This document shows, in pieces, positions 42,061 through 50,663 of a stretch of DNA of 64,000 bases. Each line of letters begins with the position of its first letter. Positions within the stretch are counted from its first letter, which is position 1. The stretch lies in NCBI GenBank assembly GCA_028285465.1, contig JANQPD010000065.1, positions 1 through 64,000 of the forward strand, given 5' to 3'. The stretch comes from Owenweeksia sp. (GTDB lineage Bacteria > Bacteroidota > Bacteroidia > Flavobacteriales > Schleiferiaceae). Below the pieces are notes generated by a model, which saw only the letters and a program-made list of their open reading frames with translations, was not told the DNA's origin and searched no databases. A program made the position numbers and the translations under genes.

Positions 42061-44199
42061 ATGCAACGCGAAACTTTTCATTATGACAACCGGTGGACCA
42101 GGAATTTCCTGGTGGCTACCATGATCTGGGGTATTATTGGTCTTCTCGTAGGGCTTGTCATTGCCTTGCAGTTGGTCTTCCCCGAGCTAAACATGGATAC
42201 CTCCTGGCTCACTTTCGGACGCCTGCGTGCCCTGCACACCAACGGAGCTATTTTTGCCTTTGTAGGGAACTCCATTTTTGCAGGGGTCTACTACTCGCTG
42301 CCGCGCCTGTTGAAAACCCCAATGGCCAGCAACTTTTTAAGTAAGCTGCACTTCTGGGGCTGGCAGCTCATCATCGTGTCGGCCGTGCTTACCCTGCCGC
42401 TGGGGATTACTTCTTCTAAAGAATATGCGGAGCTGGAGTGGCCGATCGATATCGCCATTGCCCTCATCTGGGTAACCTTTGGGGTAAACATGTTCTGGAC
42501 CATACTGAAAAGAAGGGAGCGTCACCTCTACGTAGCCATCTGGTTTTACATTGCCACTTTCGTGACCGTGGCCCTGTTGCATATTGTGAACAACCTGGAG
42601 CTTCCGGTTTCTTTCCTCAAGTCGTACTCCGTGTTTGCCGGGGTACAGGATGCCCTCGTGCAATGGTGGTACGGGCATAATGCAGTGGCTTTCTTTTTAA
42701 CCACCCCGGTGCTCGGTTTGATGTATTACTTCATTCCCAAAGCAGCCAATCGCCCGGTATACTCCTACCGCCTTTCGATCGTACACTTCTGGGCTTTGAT
42801 ATTTATCTATATCTGGGCCGGCCCACACCACCTGCTGTATACCAGCTTACCTGATTGGGCACAAAGCTTAGGTACAGTTTTCTCCATCATGCTCATCTTC
42901 CCCAGCTGGGGGGGTATGATCAACGGTTTGCTTACGTTGCGTGGCGCCTGGGACAAGGTGAGGGAAAGTGCCGTACTTAAGTTTTTCGTAGTGGCGGTAA
43001 CCTGTTATGGTATGGCCACCCTCGAAGGGCCCCTGCTGAGTTTGAAAAACATCAATGCCATTGCGCACTTCACCGACTGGATCCCTGCGCACGTGCACAT
43101 TGGTACATTGGGATGGAACGGCTTTATGATCTTCGGTATCATCTACTGGTTGATGCCCAAGCTCTACCAGACCAGCCTTTTCTCGCATAAAATGGCGAAT
43201 GCGCATTTCTGGATCGGTACCCTGGGCATCATCTTCTGGGCCTTGCCTATGTACGTAGCCGGCTTTACTCAAAGCCTGATGTGGAAAGAGTTTAACCCTG
43301 ATGGCACCCTGGTATACGGCAACTTCCTGGAAACCGTTACCCAGATCATTCCCATGTACGCCTTACGTGCCTTAGGGGGCACCCTGTACATCGTTGGTAT
43401 GGTGATCATGGCGGTAAACGTGATCCGTACCGTAGCTTCCGGTAAATTCCTGAAAAACGAAGAAGACAGTGCTGTACCCTTTGGCCGCGTGTTCAATAAG
43501 CCCAAGGGAGAACACTGGCACCGCTGGATCGAAAGACGCCCCGTTCAGTTGTTGGTGGTAAGCCTCGTAGTAGTGCTGATCGGAGGGATCATCGAGATCG
43601 TGCCTACTATGATGGTAGAAAGCAATATTCCTACCATTAAAAGTGTAAAACCCTATACAGCCCTGGAACTGGAAGGCCGTGACCTATACATCCGGGAAGG
43701 CTGTAATGCCTGCCACTCGCAAATGGTGCGCCCTTTCCGTTCTGAGACCGCCCGTTACGGGGAATACTCTAAGGCCGGGGAATTTGTTTACGATCACCCC
43801 TTCCTGTGGGGAAGTAAACGCACGGGCCCCGACCTGCATCGCCTGGGTGGAAAATACCCACACAGCTGGCACTACAACCACATGCTGGAACCCACCAGTA
43901 TGAGTCCGGGTTCTATTATGCCCCGCTACCCCTGGCTTTTTGAAAACAGCCTGGATACCAGTCTTACCAAAGCGAAACTACAAGCCATGGTAAGTTTGGG
44001 CGTGCCTTATGAAGAAGAGTACATCAGCAATTACCAGGTGTACCTGACAGAGCAACAAGATGCGATCGCCAATGAACTGCGCGACCAGATCGAAGACCTG
44101 GAAATAAACAGCAATGACGAGATCATCGCCCTTATTGCCTACCTGCAACGCCTGGGGGTAGACATCAAGGCTATGGATACCGAAACCGCAGAAAAATAA
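42061..44199 (+). CDS. ccoNO: cbb3 cytochrome c oxidase, fused CcoN-CcoO subunit
   Basis: The 712 residues join CcoN (about 1-480) and CcoO (about 500-712). CcoN has twelve or so membrane helices with RALHTNGAIFAFVGNSIFAG and WWYGHNAVAFFLTTPVLG, where histidines ligate heme b, heme b3 and CuB. CcoO follows as a membrane-anchored monoheme cytochrome c with EGCNACHSQMVRPF (CxxCH). The complex reduces O2 to water with high affinity. The fusion occurs in Bacteroidota. Spacing of 5 bases to ccoQ. Confidence 0.95.
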   Translation: MQRETFHYDNRWTRNFLVATMIWGIIGLLVGLVIALQLVFPELNMDTSWLTFGRLRALHTNGAIFAFVGNSIFAGVYYSLPRLLKTPMASNFLSKLHFWGWQLIIVSAVLTLPLGITSSKEYAELEWPIDIAIALIWVTFGVNMFWTILKRRERHLYVAIWFYIATFVTVALLHIVNNLELPVSFLKSYSVFAGVQDALVQWWYGHNAVAFFLTTPVLGLMYYFIPKAANRPVYSYRLSIVHFWALIFIYIWAGPHHLLYTSLPDWAQSLGTVFSIMLIFPSWGGMINGLLTLRGAWDKVRESAVLKFFVVAVTCYGMATLEGPLLSLKNINAIAHFTDWIPAHVHIGTLGWNGFMIFGIIYWLMPKLYQTSLFSHKMANAHFWIGTLGIIFWALPMYVAGFTQSLMWKEFNPDGTLVYGNFLETVTQIIPMYALRALGGTLYIVGMVIMAVNVIRTVASGKFLKNEEDSAVPFGRVFNKPKGEHWHRWIERRPVQLLVVSLVVVLIGGIIEIVPTMMVESNIPTIKSVKPYTALELEGRDLYIREGCNACHSQMVRPFRSETARYGEYSKAGEFVYDHPFLWGSKRTGPDLHRLGGKYPHSWHYNHMLEPTSMSPGSIMPRYPWLFENSLDTSLTKAKLQAMVSLGVPYEEEYISNYQVYLTEQQDAIANELRDQIEDLEINSNDEIIALIAYLQRLGVDIKAMDTETAEK

Positions 44200-44204
44200 T
44201 TGCC

Positions 44205-44405
44205 ATGTTAAAGCTTATAAAACACCATATGGAAAGCATCAGCGGGATAGAGATCTATCCCCTGATCTCCTTCATCATCTTTTTTACCTTTTTTGTTTTG
44301 ATGCTTATTTATGTGCTGAAAGCGGATAAGAAGCACATGGCAGACTTAGGTGCACTCCCCCTTGATTTGGAAACCAATACCCCCGACCATGAAAAAGAAA
44401 AATAG
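44205..44405 (+). CDS. ccoQ: cbb3 oxidase small subunit (CcoQ-like)
   Basis: The 66 residues have one membrane helix (IYPLISFIIFFTFFVLMLIY) followed by a charged cytoplasmic tail, in the position between ccoNO and ccoP where CcoQ/FixQ lies. CcoQ stabilises the complex. The tail overlaps the start of ccoP by 17 bases, so it is translationally coupled. Sequence identity with proteobacterial CcoQ is low, and the name rests on size, helix and gene order. Confidence 0.8.
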   Translation: MLKLIKHHMESISGIEIYPLISFIIFFTFFVLMLIYVLKADKKHMADLGALPLDLETNTPDHEKEK

Positions 44406-45378
44406 AACCCTGACAGGCTTTTTATTGCTGGTTTTTGCCGGCGCCATAGCCGTACCTTTTATAGATGGCGACAAAGCCGCCAATCTTTTGGTAGACCCAC
44501 TTTTTTGGATGGTAGTGCTCGTTGTATTCTTCCTCATCCTGGCTTCTGCTGCCATTCATAGCGCTCTGGACAGTATCAAATACTATGTATTGCGCAAAGA
44601 AGGGCGTTTGGAAGAAGCTACCGAGGCCGAGGTAGCTGCTGCTACGGGAGAAGACTTCTTTTCTCGCCTTTGGAGAAAAATGCAGGATGCGAAGCCTATT
44701 GAGCGCGAAAGTGAAATAGACCTGGACCACAACTATGATGGCATACGCGAGCTGGACAACAATTTGCCGCCCTGGTGGCTCTGGGGTTTTTACCTGTCTA
44801 TTGCTTTTGCGGTGGTATACCTGATACGCTACCATGTGGTGCAAAGTGCGCCTTTGCAAGAGGGAGAGTACCAGGCACAAATGGCCGCTGCTGAAGTGCA
44901 AAAAGCCGAGTACCTGAAAAACGCAGCGAATCTGGTAGACGAAAACAACGTAGTAATGCTTACAGACGAAGCATTGATCTCTGATGGCTCCAAGATCTTT
45001 AACGCCAATTGTGCCGTTTGCCATGCGGCAGATGGAGGCGGGGGCGTAGGTCCCAACCTCACCGATCCGTATTGGATACACGGGGGCGACATCAAAGCCA
45101 TCTTCTCTACCATTAAATACGGGGTACCTGCCAAAGGCATGATCCCCTGGAAAGATCAGCTCAACCCTTCACAAATGCAGAAAGTGGCTTCTTATATCAT
45201 GACGCTGAAGGGAACTACACCTGCCGACCCAAAAGATGCGGAAGGAGAGTTGTATACCCCCGTAATAGAAGAAGAAATTTCACCTGCCGACAGCAGCAGC
45301 GCAAGTGACCCTGTAGAAGAAAGTGTAGCTGAAGATACCCCGACTGAGGAAACAGAGCAGCAACTCAGCGCATCATAG
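44389..45378 (+). CDS. ccoP: cbb3 oxidase cytochrome c subunit CcoP
   Basis: The ATG at 44389 gives 329 residues. Two membrane helices lie near the N-terminus (TGFLLLVFAGAIAVPF and LFWMVVLVVFFLILASAA), then a charged segment, the conserved LDNNLPPWWLWGFYLSIAF block and a single cytochrome c domain (NANCAVCHAADGGGGVGPNL). Only one CxxCH is present, while the proteobacterial subunit has two. The C-terminus is a low-complexity Ser/Glu/Thr-rich tail. It passes electrons from the donor to CcoNO. Confidence 0.92.
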   Translation: MKKKNRTLTGFLLLVFAGAIAVPFIDGDKAANLLVDPLFWMVVLVVFFLILASAAIHSALDSIKYYVLRKEGRLEEATEAEVAAATGEDFFSRLWRKMQDAKPIERESEIDLDHNYDGIRELDNNLPPWWLWGFYLSIAFAVVYLIRYHVVQSAPLQEGEYQAQMAAAEVQKAEYLKNAANLVDENNVVMLTDEALISDGSKIFNANCAVCHAADGGGGVGPNLTDPYWIHGGDIKAIFSTIKYGVPAKGMIPWKDQLNPSQMQKVASYIMTLKGTTPADPKDAEGELYTPVIEEEISPADSSSASDPVEESVAEDTPTEETEQQLSAS

Positions 45379-45416
45379 TTGCATACACCTACGGTACCAA
45401 AGGAAGAAGATTGAAA

Positions 45417-46868
45417 ATGAAGGAAGGAGAAGCACCTGAAGAAAAGGACGAGAAACGCAGCATACACATCCCTAACCCGAATTTCAGGGATCACATCGGC
45501 ACCATTGACGATGAAGGGAAACGAAAATTTCTCTACCCCCGCAAAACGAGTGGCAAATACACCAATTACCGGAGGTATGCCAGTTATGTGTTGCTGCTCA
45601 TCCTTGTGGCTACTCCTTTTATTTACGTAGACGGCAGGCCCTTTATGATGTTCAACGTGCTGGAACGGAAGTTCATCCTCTTTGGGCAGATCTTCTGGCC
45701 GGAAGACTTTTACCTGGCCGTATTGGCTATGATCATTGGCGTACTTTTCATCGCGGTGTTTACCGTAGCTTTTGGAAGATTGTTTTGCGGGTGGGTGTGC
45801 CCGCAAACCATCTTCATGGAGCATGTTTTTCGCAGGATAGAATACTGGATCGATGGCGACCGCAACCAACAGATGCGCCTGGCGGCCATGCCCTGGAATG
45901 CCGAAAAGATAAGAAAGCGTGTATTGAAGAACAGCCTTTTTTACCTGATCAGCTTTGCCGTGGCCAATATATTTATGATGTACCTCATCAGCCGCGATGC
46001 CTGGTGGGCAATCGTAAGCGATAACCCGGCCCACCACCTCAGCGGCCTGTTTACTTTACTCATCTTTTCCGGGGTATTCTTCTTCATATTTGCCTGGTTC
46101 AGGGAGCAGGTTTGCCTTATTGTATGCCCTTACGGGCGTTTGCAAAGCGTGTTGCTCGACCGCCATTCCGTAGTGATCGCCTACGATTATATAAGGGGCG
46201 AGATCCGCAGCAAATTCCGTAAGGGAGAAGACCGAGAGGCAGTGGGTAAGGGAGATTGTATCGATTGCAACCAATGCGTGGAGGTATGCCCTACCGGTAT
46301 CGACATCCGCAACGGCACCCAGCTGGAATGCATCAATTGCACGGCTTGTATGGATGCCTGCGACCACATCATGGACCGCATTAACCGCCCCAGGGGGTTG
46401 ATCCGCTACGACAGCGAGGAGAACATTGCCGAAAACAAGAAAACGATCTTTACCGCCAGGGTAATTGGCTACATGGCGGTACTTACCATATTGATAACAG
46501 GTATGAGCTTCTTGTTGGCCAGCCGTACGGAGGTGGAGGCCATTTTACTCCGCATGCCCGGTCAGCTGTACCAGAAGGTAGACGAACAGACCCTGAGCAA
46601 TGTGTACAATTACAAAATGATCAACAAAACGCCCGATGCACTCGAATTGCAGATCAGGTTGCTTGCACCGGAAGGGGAACTGAAACTTGTAGGCGCCAAT
46701 CCTATAAAGGTTCCTCCGAGCGACCTGGCAGAAGGTGCCCTGATCATATACCTGAAGAAATCCATATTGCAAAGCCGCAATACGGAAGTTACTTTAGGGC
46801 TTTATAAGGGAGAAGAACTGATCGATGAGATCGAGACCAATTTTAACGGGCCGATCGTAAGAAGGTAA
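45417..46868 (+). CDS. ccoG: cbb3 oxidase accessory ferredoxin CcoG (FixG/RdxA)
   Basis: The ATG at 45417 is used; an earlier TTG at 45411 is not needed. The protein has five membrane helices, the FixG signature GRLFCGWVCPQTIFMEHVFR, and two [4Fe-4S] clusters in CIDCNQCVEVCPTG and CINCTACMDACDHIM. The C-terminal ~100 residues are an IgD-like beta domain. CcoG is thought to reduce Cu(II) so that it can be delivered to the oxidase. Distance of 38 bases from ccoP. Confidence 0.94.
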   Translation: MKEGEAPEEKDEKRSIHIPNPNFRDHIGTIDDEGKRKFLYPRKTSGKYTNYRRYASYVLLLILVATPFIYVDGRPFMMFNVLERKFILFGQIFWPEDFYLAVLAMIIGVLFIAVFTVAFGRLFCGWVCPQTIFMEHVFRRIEYWIDGDRNQQMRLAAMPWNAEKIRKRVLKNSLFYLISFAVANIFMMYLISRDAWWAIVSDNPAHHLSGLFTLLIFSGVFFFIFAWFREQVCLIVCPYGRLQSVLLDRHSVVIAYDYIRGEIRSKFRKGEDREAVGKGDCIDCNQCVEVCPTGIDIRNGTQLECINCTACMDACDHIMDRINRPRGLIRYDSEENIAENKKTIFTARVIGYMAVLTILITGMSFLLASRTEVEAILLRMPGQLYQKVDEQTLSNVYNYKMINKTPDALELQIRLLAPEGELKLVGANPIKVPPSDLAEGALIIYLKKSILQSRNTEVTLGLYKGEELIDEIETNFNGPIVRR

Positions 46869-46922
46869 GCGCGGTTTCTACCGCACGGCCTTCTTTTGTT
46901 GTTTAACCGCAAAGAGAATACA

Positions 46923-47363
46923 ATGAAACTAAACTGGGGAACCGGAATTGCCATAAGCCTCGCGCTGTTTGCATGCCTGATGGGCTTTATGGTGTACCTG
47001 GCCATGCAGCAGGATTTTGACCTGGTGAGTGAAGATTATTACAGCGAGGAAATTGCTTACCAGGAGATCATCGACCAAAAGCAAAACACCCTGCGGCTGG
47101 AAGGAAAAGCGAGCTTACAACTGAACGAGGAGGGCGTATTTTTACAACTTCCCGCTGATCTTGAAGGAAAAACAAAAAGTTTCGAGGGCTTGATGTACCA
47201 CGAGCAGGAAGCCGATAACGACTTTAGCTTTGGGGAGGAGCACACTGAGGAAAACCGCTTTGAAATACCTTTTACACAGTTTGCCCAAGGCAAATGGATC
47301 GCCAAAATAAAAGTGCATTGTGAAGGCGTAGACTACTACTTTGATCCTCAAATCAATTTATAA
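46923..47363 (+). CDS. ccoH: cbb3 oxidase assembly protein CcoH (FixH)
   Basis: The 146-residue product from the ATG at 46923 has one membrane helix (GIAISLALFACLMGFMVYLA) and the FixH pattern DLVSEDYYSEEIAYQEIIDQ, followed by a beta-sandwich domain. FixH helps join the subunits of cbb3 oxidase. It overlaps the next gene by one base (TAATG), which argues for coupled translation. An intergenic stretch of 54 bases separates it from ccoG. Confidence 0.9.
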   Translation: MKLNWGTGIAISLALFACLMGFMVYLAMQQDFDLVSEDYYSEEIAYQEIIDQKQNTLRLEGKASLQLNEEGVFLQLPADLEGKTKSFEGLMYHEQEADNDFSFGEEHTEENRFEIPFTQFAQGKWIAKIKVHCEGVDYYFDPQINL

Positions 47364-48055
47364 TGTGGTGGAGCGCACTGCTACTGGGCCTTATCTCTTC
47401 CCTGCATTGCGTAGGCATGTGTGCTCCCCTGCAAGTGGCGGCCATCAGCGCCTTCCGGAAACAAAGCCATAAAGGGCATTTGCTGCTCTATCATGCAAGC
47501 CGCATCCTTACCTACGGCCTTTTAGGCGGTTTGGTGGGTTTGCTGGGCAAAGGCCTGGGCTTGCAAGCCTGGCAGCAGCAAACCTCCTTACTGGGCGGGC
47601 TTTTCCTTTTACTGGCTTTTGCCGCCTTTTACCTGTTGAAATTAGACCGGCACCTCCTGCGCCTGCTCTTCCCCTACCTTAGCCGTTTACGTGGAAAACT
47701 ACAACAAAACCGGGCGGCCCAAACGCTTTATTTTAGTGGGAGCGGGTTTATAAACGGGCTCCTGCCCTGTGGTATGGTATACCTGGCGCTTTTCCCGGCT
47801 ATGGGCAGCGGTACCACCTGGGCATCGGTCATGTATATGCTGTTTTTTGGCCTGGGTACTTTGCCCCTGCTGGCCCTGGCCAACCTGGGCGGGTTGAGTT
47901 TTTTGAAAAGCCGCAGCCGTTGGGTACAACGCCTTATCCCGCTAATGATCGTAAGCACCGCCCTCCTGCTGATCCTGCGCGGCATGGACCTGGGCATTCC
48001 TTACCTTTCTCCGCAATTGCCCCCGGAAACAGAACAAACTGCGGGCTGTCGCTAA
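47363..48055 (+). CDS. SafE/TauE (DsbD_2-like) membrane protein of the cbb3 operon
   Basis: The 230 residues contain six or so membrane helices. SLHCVGMCAPLQ at the start and GLLPCGMVYLALF in the middle are the paired Cys/Met motifs of the DsbD_2/SafE group found at the end of cbb3 clusters. These proteins probably take part in copper handling or thiol reduction for oxidase assembly. The gene ends the operon, whose product is next to a convergent gene 70 bases away; no strong terminator hairpin was seen. Confidence 0.85.
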   Translation: MWWSALLLGLISSLHCVGMCAPLQVAAISAFRKQSHKGHLLLYHASRILTYGLLGGLVGLLGKGLGLQAWQQQTSLLGGLFLLLAFAAFYLLKLDRHLLRLLFPYLSRLRGKLQQNRAAQTLYFSGSGFINGLLPCGMVYLALFPAMGSGTTWASVMYMLFFGLGTLPLLALANLGGLSFLKSRSRWVQRLIPLMIVSTALLLILRGMDLGIPYLSPQLPPETEQTAGCR

Positions 48056-48124
48056 ACTACTATAGGAAATCGCTTATAGATAGTGAGAGAGTCATCACTC
48101 AAAACCTGAACCGGCCTGTACTAG

Positions 48125-50614
48125 CTATTGTACAGTTCCCCCGGTTAAAGAAGCGGGTTCGGTAATTGTCCCTGAAGCAGTGGCCGTACTGCCGTTTTTG
48201 TCCGTTACGGTTACGGTATAGGTCCCTGCCGCTAAACCCGATATAGTATTACCATCAGATGAACTGTCATCAATACTCGCTCCATTAGACCATTGATAAC
48301 TGTAATTGGGCGTGCCATTGGTAACTCCGGCCGTTAAAGAACCATCCGTACCTCCGGTACAGCTTACGTGGGTTGTATTGCTGATGTCGGCCAAAAACTC
48401 GAGTACTGCATTTGAAACAACAGTAGTATGGCTATCCGTAACGCTAAACGGGCCATCGCTAACCATTATGGTAAAGGTGGTGGTTTCGGTGTTGCCTACG
48501 GCTACGCGGTTGTCGGCCGGGTTAAACACCAAAGCCCTTAGGGTGGTTTGCAGGCTGGCGGCATCGGTTGCTGTAAGGGTGTAAGGCCCGGAGCCACTTA
48601 AGCCTGCACCGGAAAGGGTGCCTTTGGCGTTATCGTCCAGGGTAATGGTGGCGGAAAGGTTATCGCCATTGGGGTCCAGCACTTCTATCGCAGCAAATGG
48701 GCTGAGTGTGGCGTCTTCATCTACCAACTGGTTGGATAAGGCATCCCAGATCACGGGACCTGCCAATGAATATTCATTAATGCGCCTGGTGTCCCTTCCG
48801 AGAACAAAAACTTTTGTTCCGGCTTTATCAAATGCCATTGATACAGGAATGGCTTCCTGACCTGATACCCTTAATCTTTCACCGTTTCCAGCAAAAACAG
48901 CAGTAGAAACATCATAAGCGATAGATAAATGATACTCGTTGATACGATCACTGGCGGAGCCCAACACAAACATCTTAGTACCCTCACTGTTAAAAACCAA
49001 TGATTGAGGAAATGCTTCCTGTCCTGCCACCGAAAACCTCTCCGCATTTCCTGCAAAGGCTGCAGTAGATACATCAAATGCCGTAGCAAGACTATATTCA
49101 TTGATATCACGTCCATCGGACCCGGTAACATACATCTTGGTGCCCTCATTATTAAAAGCCAGGCATGTAGGAGACTGCTCCTGATTGCTTATCGAAAACC
49201 TCTCCGCATTTCCTGCAAAAACTGCCGTAGAAACATCATAAGCTGTCGAAAGCGTATATTCATTAATATCCTTCCCGGCATCCCCCATAACAAACATCTT
49301 AGTACCATCATTATTAAAGACCATAGATTGGGATTGAGTTTCTTGTGCTGCGACCGAAAAACGTTCATCATTCCCGGCATAAGTAGCTGTTGAGATGTCA
49401 TAGGCCGTTGACAGGCTGTATTCAAGAATACGATCAGCCGGGCCCAGAATGAACATTTTAGTGCCGTCATCATTAAATGTCAACGACCTGGTGCTGTTTT
49501 CAAAATGAGAGGCTCTATCCTCATCTCCGGCATAAATGGCCTTTGAAACATCATAGGCATCGCCTACCGGGTGAGGGAGTGCCGTGTAGCCTCCTGAGAA
49601 GGCATTCCCGGCCATGTCCTGGATACCGGTGCCACTGGCTTTGAGGGCTATGTTTACAGTGCCATGCCCTGTGAGGTTGTTTACCGTTACGGTATAGTTG
49701 GCTCCGCTACCACTGATACCGGCCAGGCTGGCGGTCACTGCTGTGGAGGTTTCCAGCGTAAAATCACTGAGGTCTACCCCGCTTACCGTTTCGCTGAACG
49801 TTACGGCAAAATCGACTGAGGAAGCGGTACTGCCGGCAGTAGTGATTGCTACGGAAGGGGGCGTGGCATCCAGGTTAAAGTTGGTAAACGCAGTGGTCGA
49901 AAGGTCGGTATTGGTACCGGCAAATATATAGTTTGCAGCCTCTTCCAGTTTGTCCTTGTTTACGTTTGTTCTGTCGGCAGCAGAGGTGTTGTATTCTACC
50001 CGGTTCACCCCACCGGAGAAATAGGGCTCATTGTTGTAGCTGAACTGTGGAAAGTCATCGACCAAAATGGCATTTGGAAAATCGGGGGTGGGGTCTAAGG
50101 CGGATGGGATAGGCCCACCCGTAAGGTTGGTGGGGGCGTAAGACGATGAGCCGGGAAAAAATGCGGCATGGATCTCGGTAACTCCGTTGGTGGGGTCTGC
50201 ATCACTGTCGGTATATACATACAGGGCCTCTCCGTTGCTGGCTATGGAAAAGGGTCCGCTGCCGGCTATGTGCTGCACAGAAACACTGCCTGAGCCGGCT
50301 GAAACACTGGCCGTAAAGGTATTCGAGCTGCTGGGTGTATTTTCTTTAAAGTAAATCACATTGCCTTTGCCGATGGCGGAGGTAATGGTGATCCGGACCA
50401 CGCTTTCTGCGGCATCATCGAAACGGTTCGTAGTGTTGTTGTACTCATTTTCGGTGAAGTAATATGTTTCACCCACTGCCAGATCCTGTAGCGCCAGCAG
50501 GGAAACGCCATCTTCGGTTGCCTCCAGGCTTTTGGAACCTATTATGGCTATTTCCTGTGCATGTACGTGCCCAAACACTATGCTCAACAGCAGTACGGCC
50601 AGTGTCCTTTTCAT
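48125..50614 (-). CDS. Surface protein with propeller and SprB-like repeats, probably truncated
   Basis: The start at 50614 (MKRTLAVLLLSIVFGHVHA) gives a signal peptide; an ATG at 50671 would add an unlikely leader. Parts, in order: an N-terminal beta domain (EIAIIGSKSLEATEDG), an Ig-like fold (VDFAVTFSETVSGVDLSDF), six repeats of the type AYDVSTAVFAGNAERFSV...GTKMFV, a cadherin-like unit and one SprB-like repeat (GSLTAGVTNGTPNYSYQWSNG). It ends in TEPASLTGGTVQ, midway in what should be a repeat linker. There is no T9SS sorting domain, and the 70 bases beyond the stop show no continuation, so the gene seems truncated at its 3' end. Confidence 0.8.
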   Translation of the reverse strand: MKRTLAVLLLSIVFGHVHAQEIAIIGSKSLEATEDGVSLLALQDLAVGETYYFTENEYNNTTNRFDDAAESVVRITITSAIGKGNVIYFKENTPSSSNTFTASVSAGSGSVSVQHIAGSGPFSIASNGEALYVYTDSDADPTNGVTEIHAAFFPGSSSYAPTNLTGGPIPSALDPTPDFPNAILVDDFPQFSYNNEPYFSGGVNRVEYNTSAADRTNVNKDKLEEAANYIFAGTNTDLSTTAFTNFNLDATPPSVAITTAGSTASSVDFAVTFSETVSGVDLSDFTLETSTAVTASLAGISGSGANYTVTVNNLTGHGTVNIALKASGTGIQDMAGNAFSGGYTALPHPVGDAYDVSKAIYAGDEDRASHFENSTRSLTFNDDGTKMFILGPADRILEYSLSTAYDISTATYAGNDERFSVAAQETQSQSMVFNNDGTKMFVMGDAGKDINEYTLSTAYDVSTAVFAGNAERFSISNQEQSPTCLAFNNEGTKMYVTGSDGRDINEYSLATAFDVSTAAFAGNAERFSVAGQEAFPQSLVFNSEGTKMFVLGSASDRINEYHLSIAYDVSTAVFAGNGERLRVSGQEAIPVSMAFDKAGTKVFVLGRDTRRINEYSLAGPVIWDALSNQLVDEDATLSPFAAIEVLDPNGDNLSATITLDDNAKGTLSGAGLSGSGPYTLTATDAASLQTTLRALVFNPADNRVAVGNTETTTFTIMVSDGPFSVTDSHTTVVSNAVLEFLADISNTTHVSCTGGTDGSLTAGVTNGTPNYSYQWSNGASIDDSSSDGNTISGLAAGTYTVTVTDKNGSTATASGTITEPASLTGGTVQ

Positions 50615-50663
50615 TGCTACTTTTTTTCTTTGGGTCTTCCCGTTTTTCACGTTCCGGATCGCA

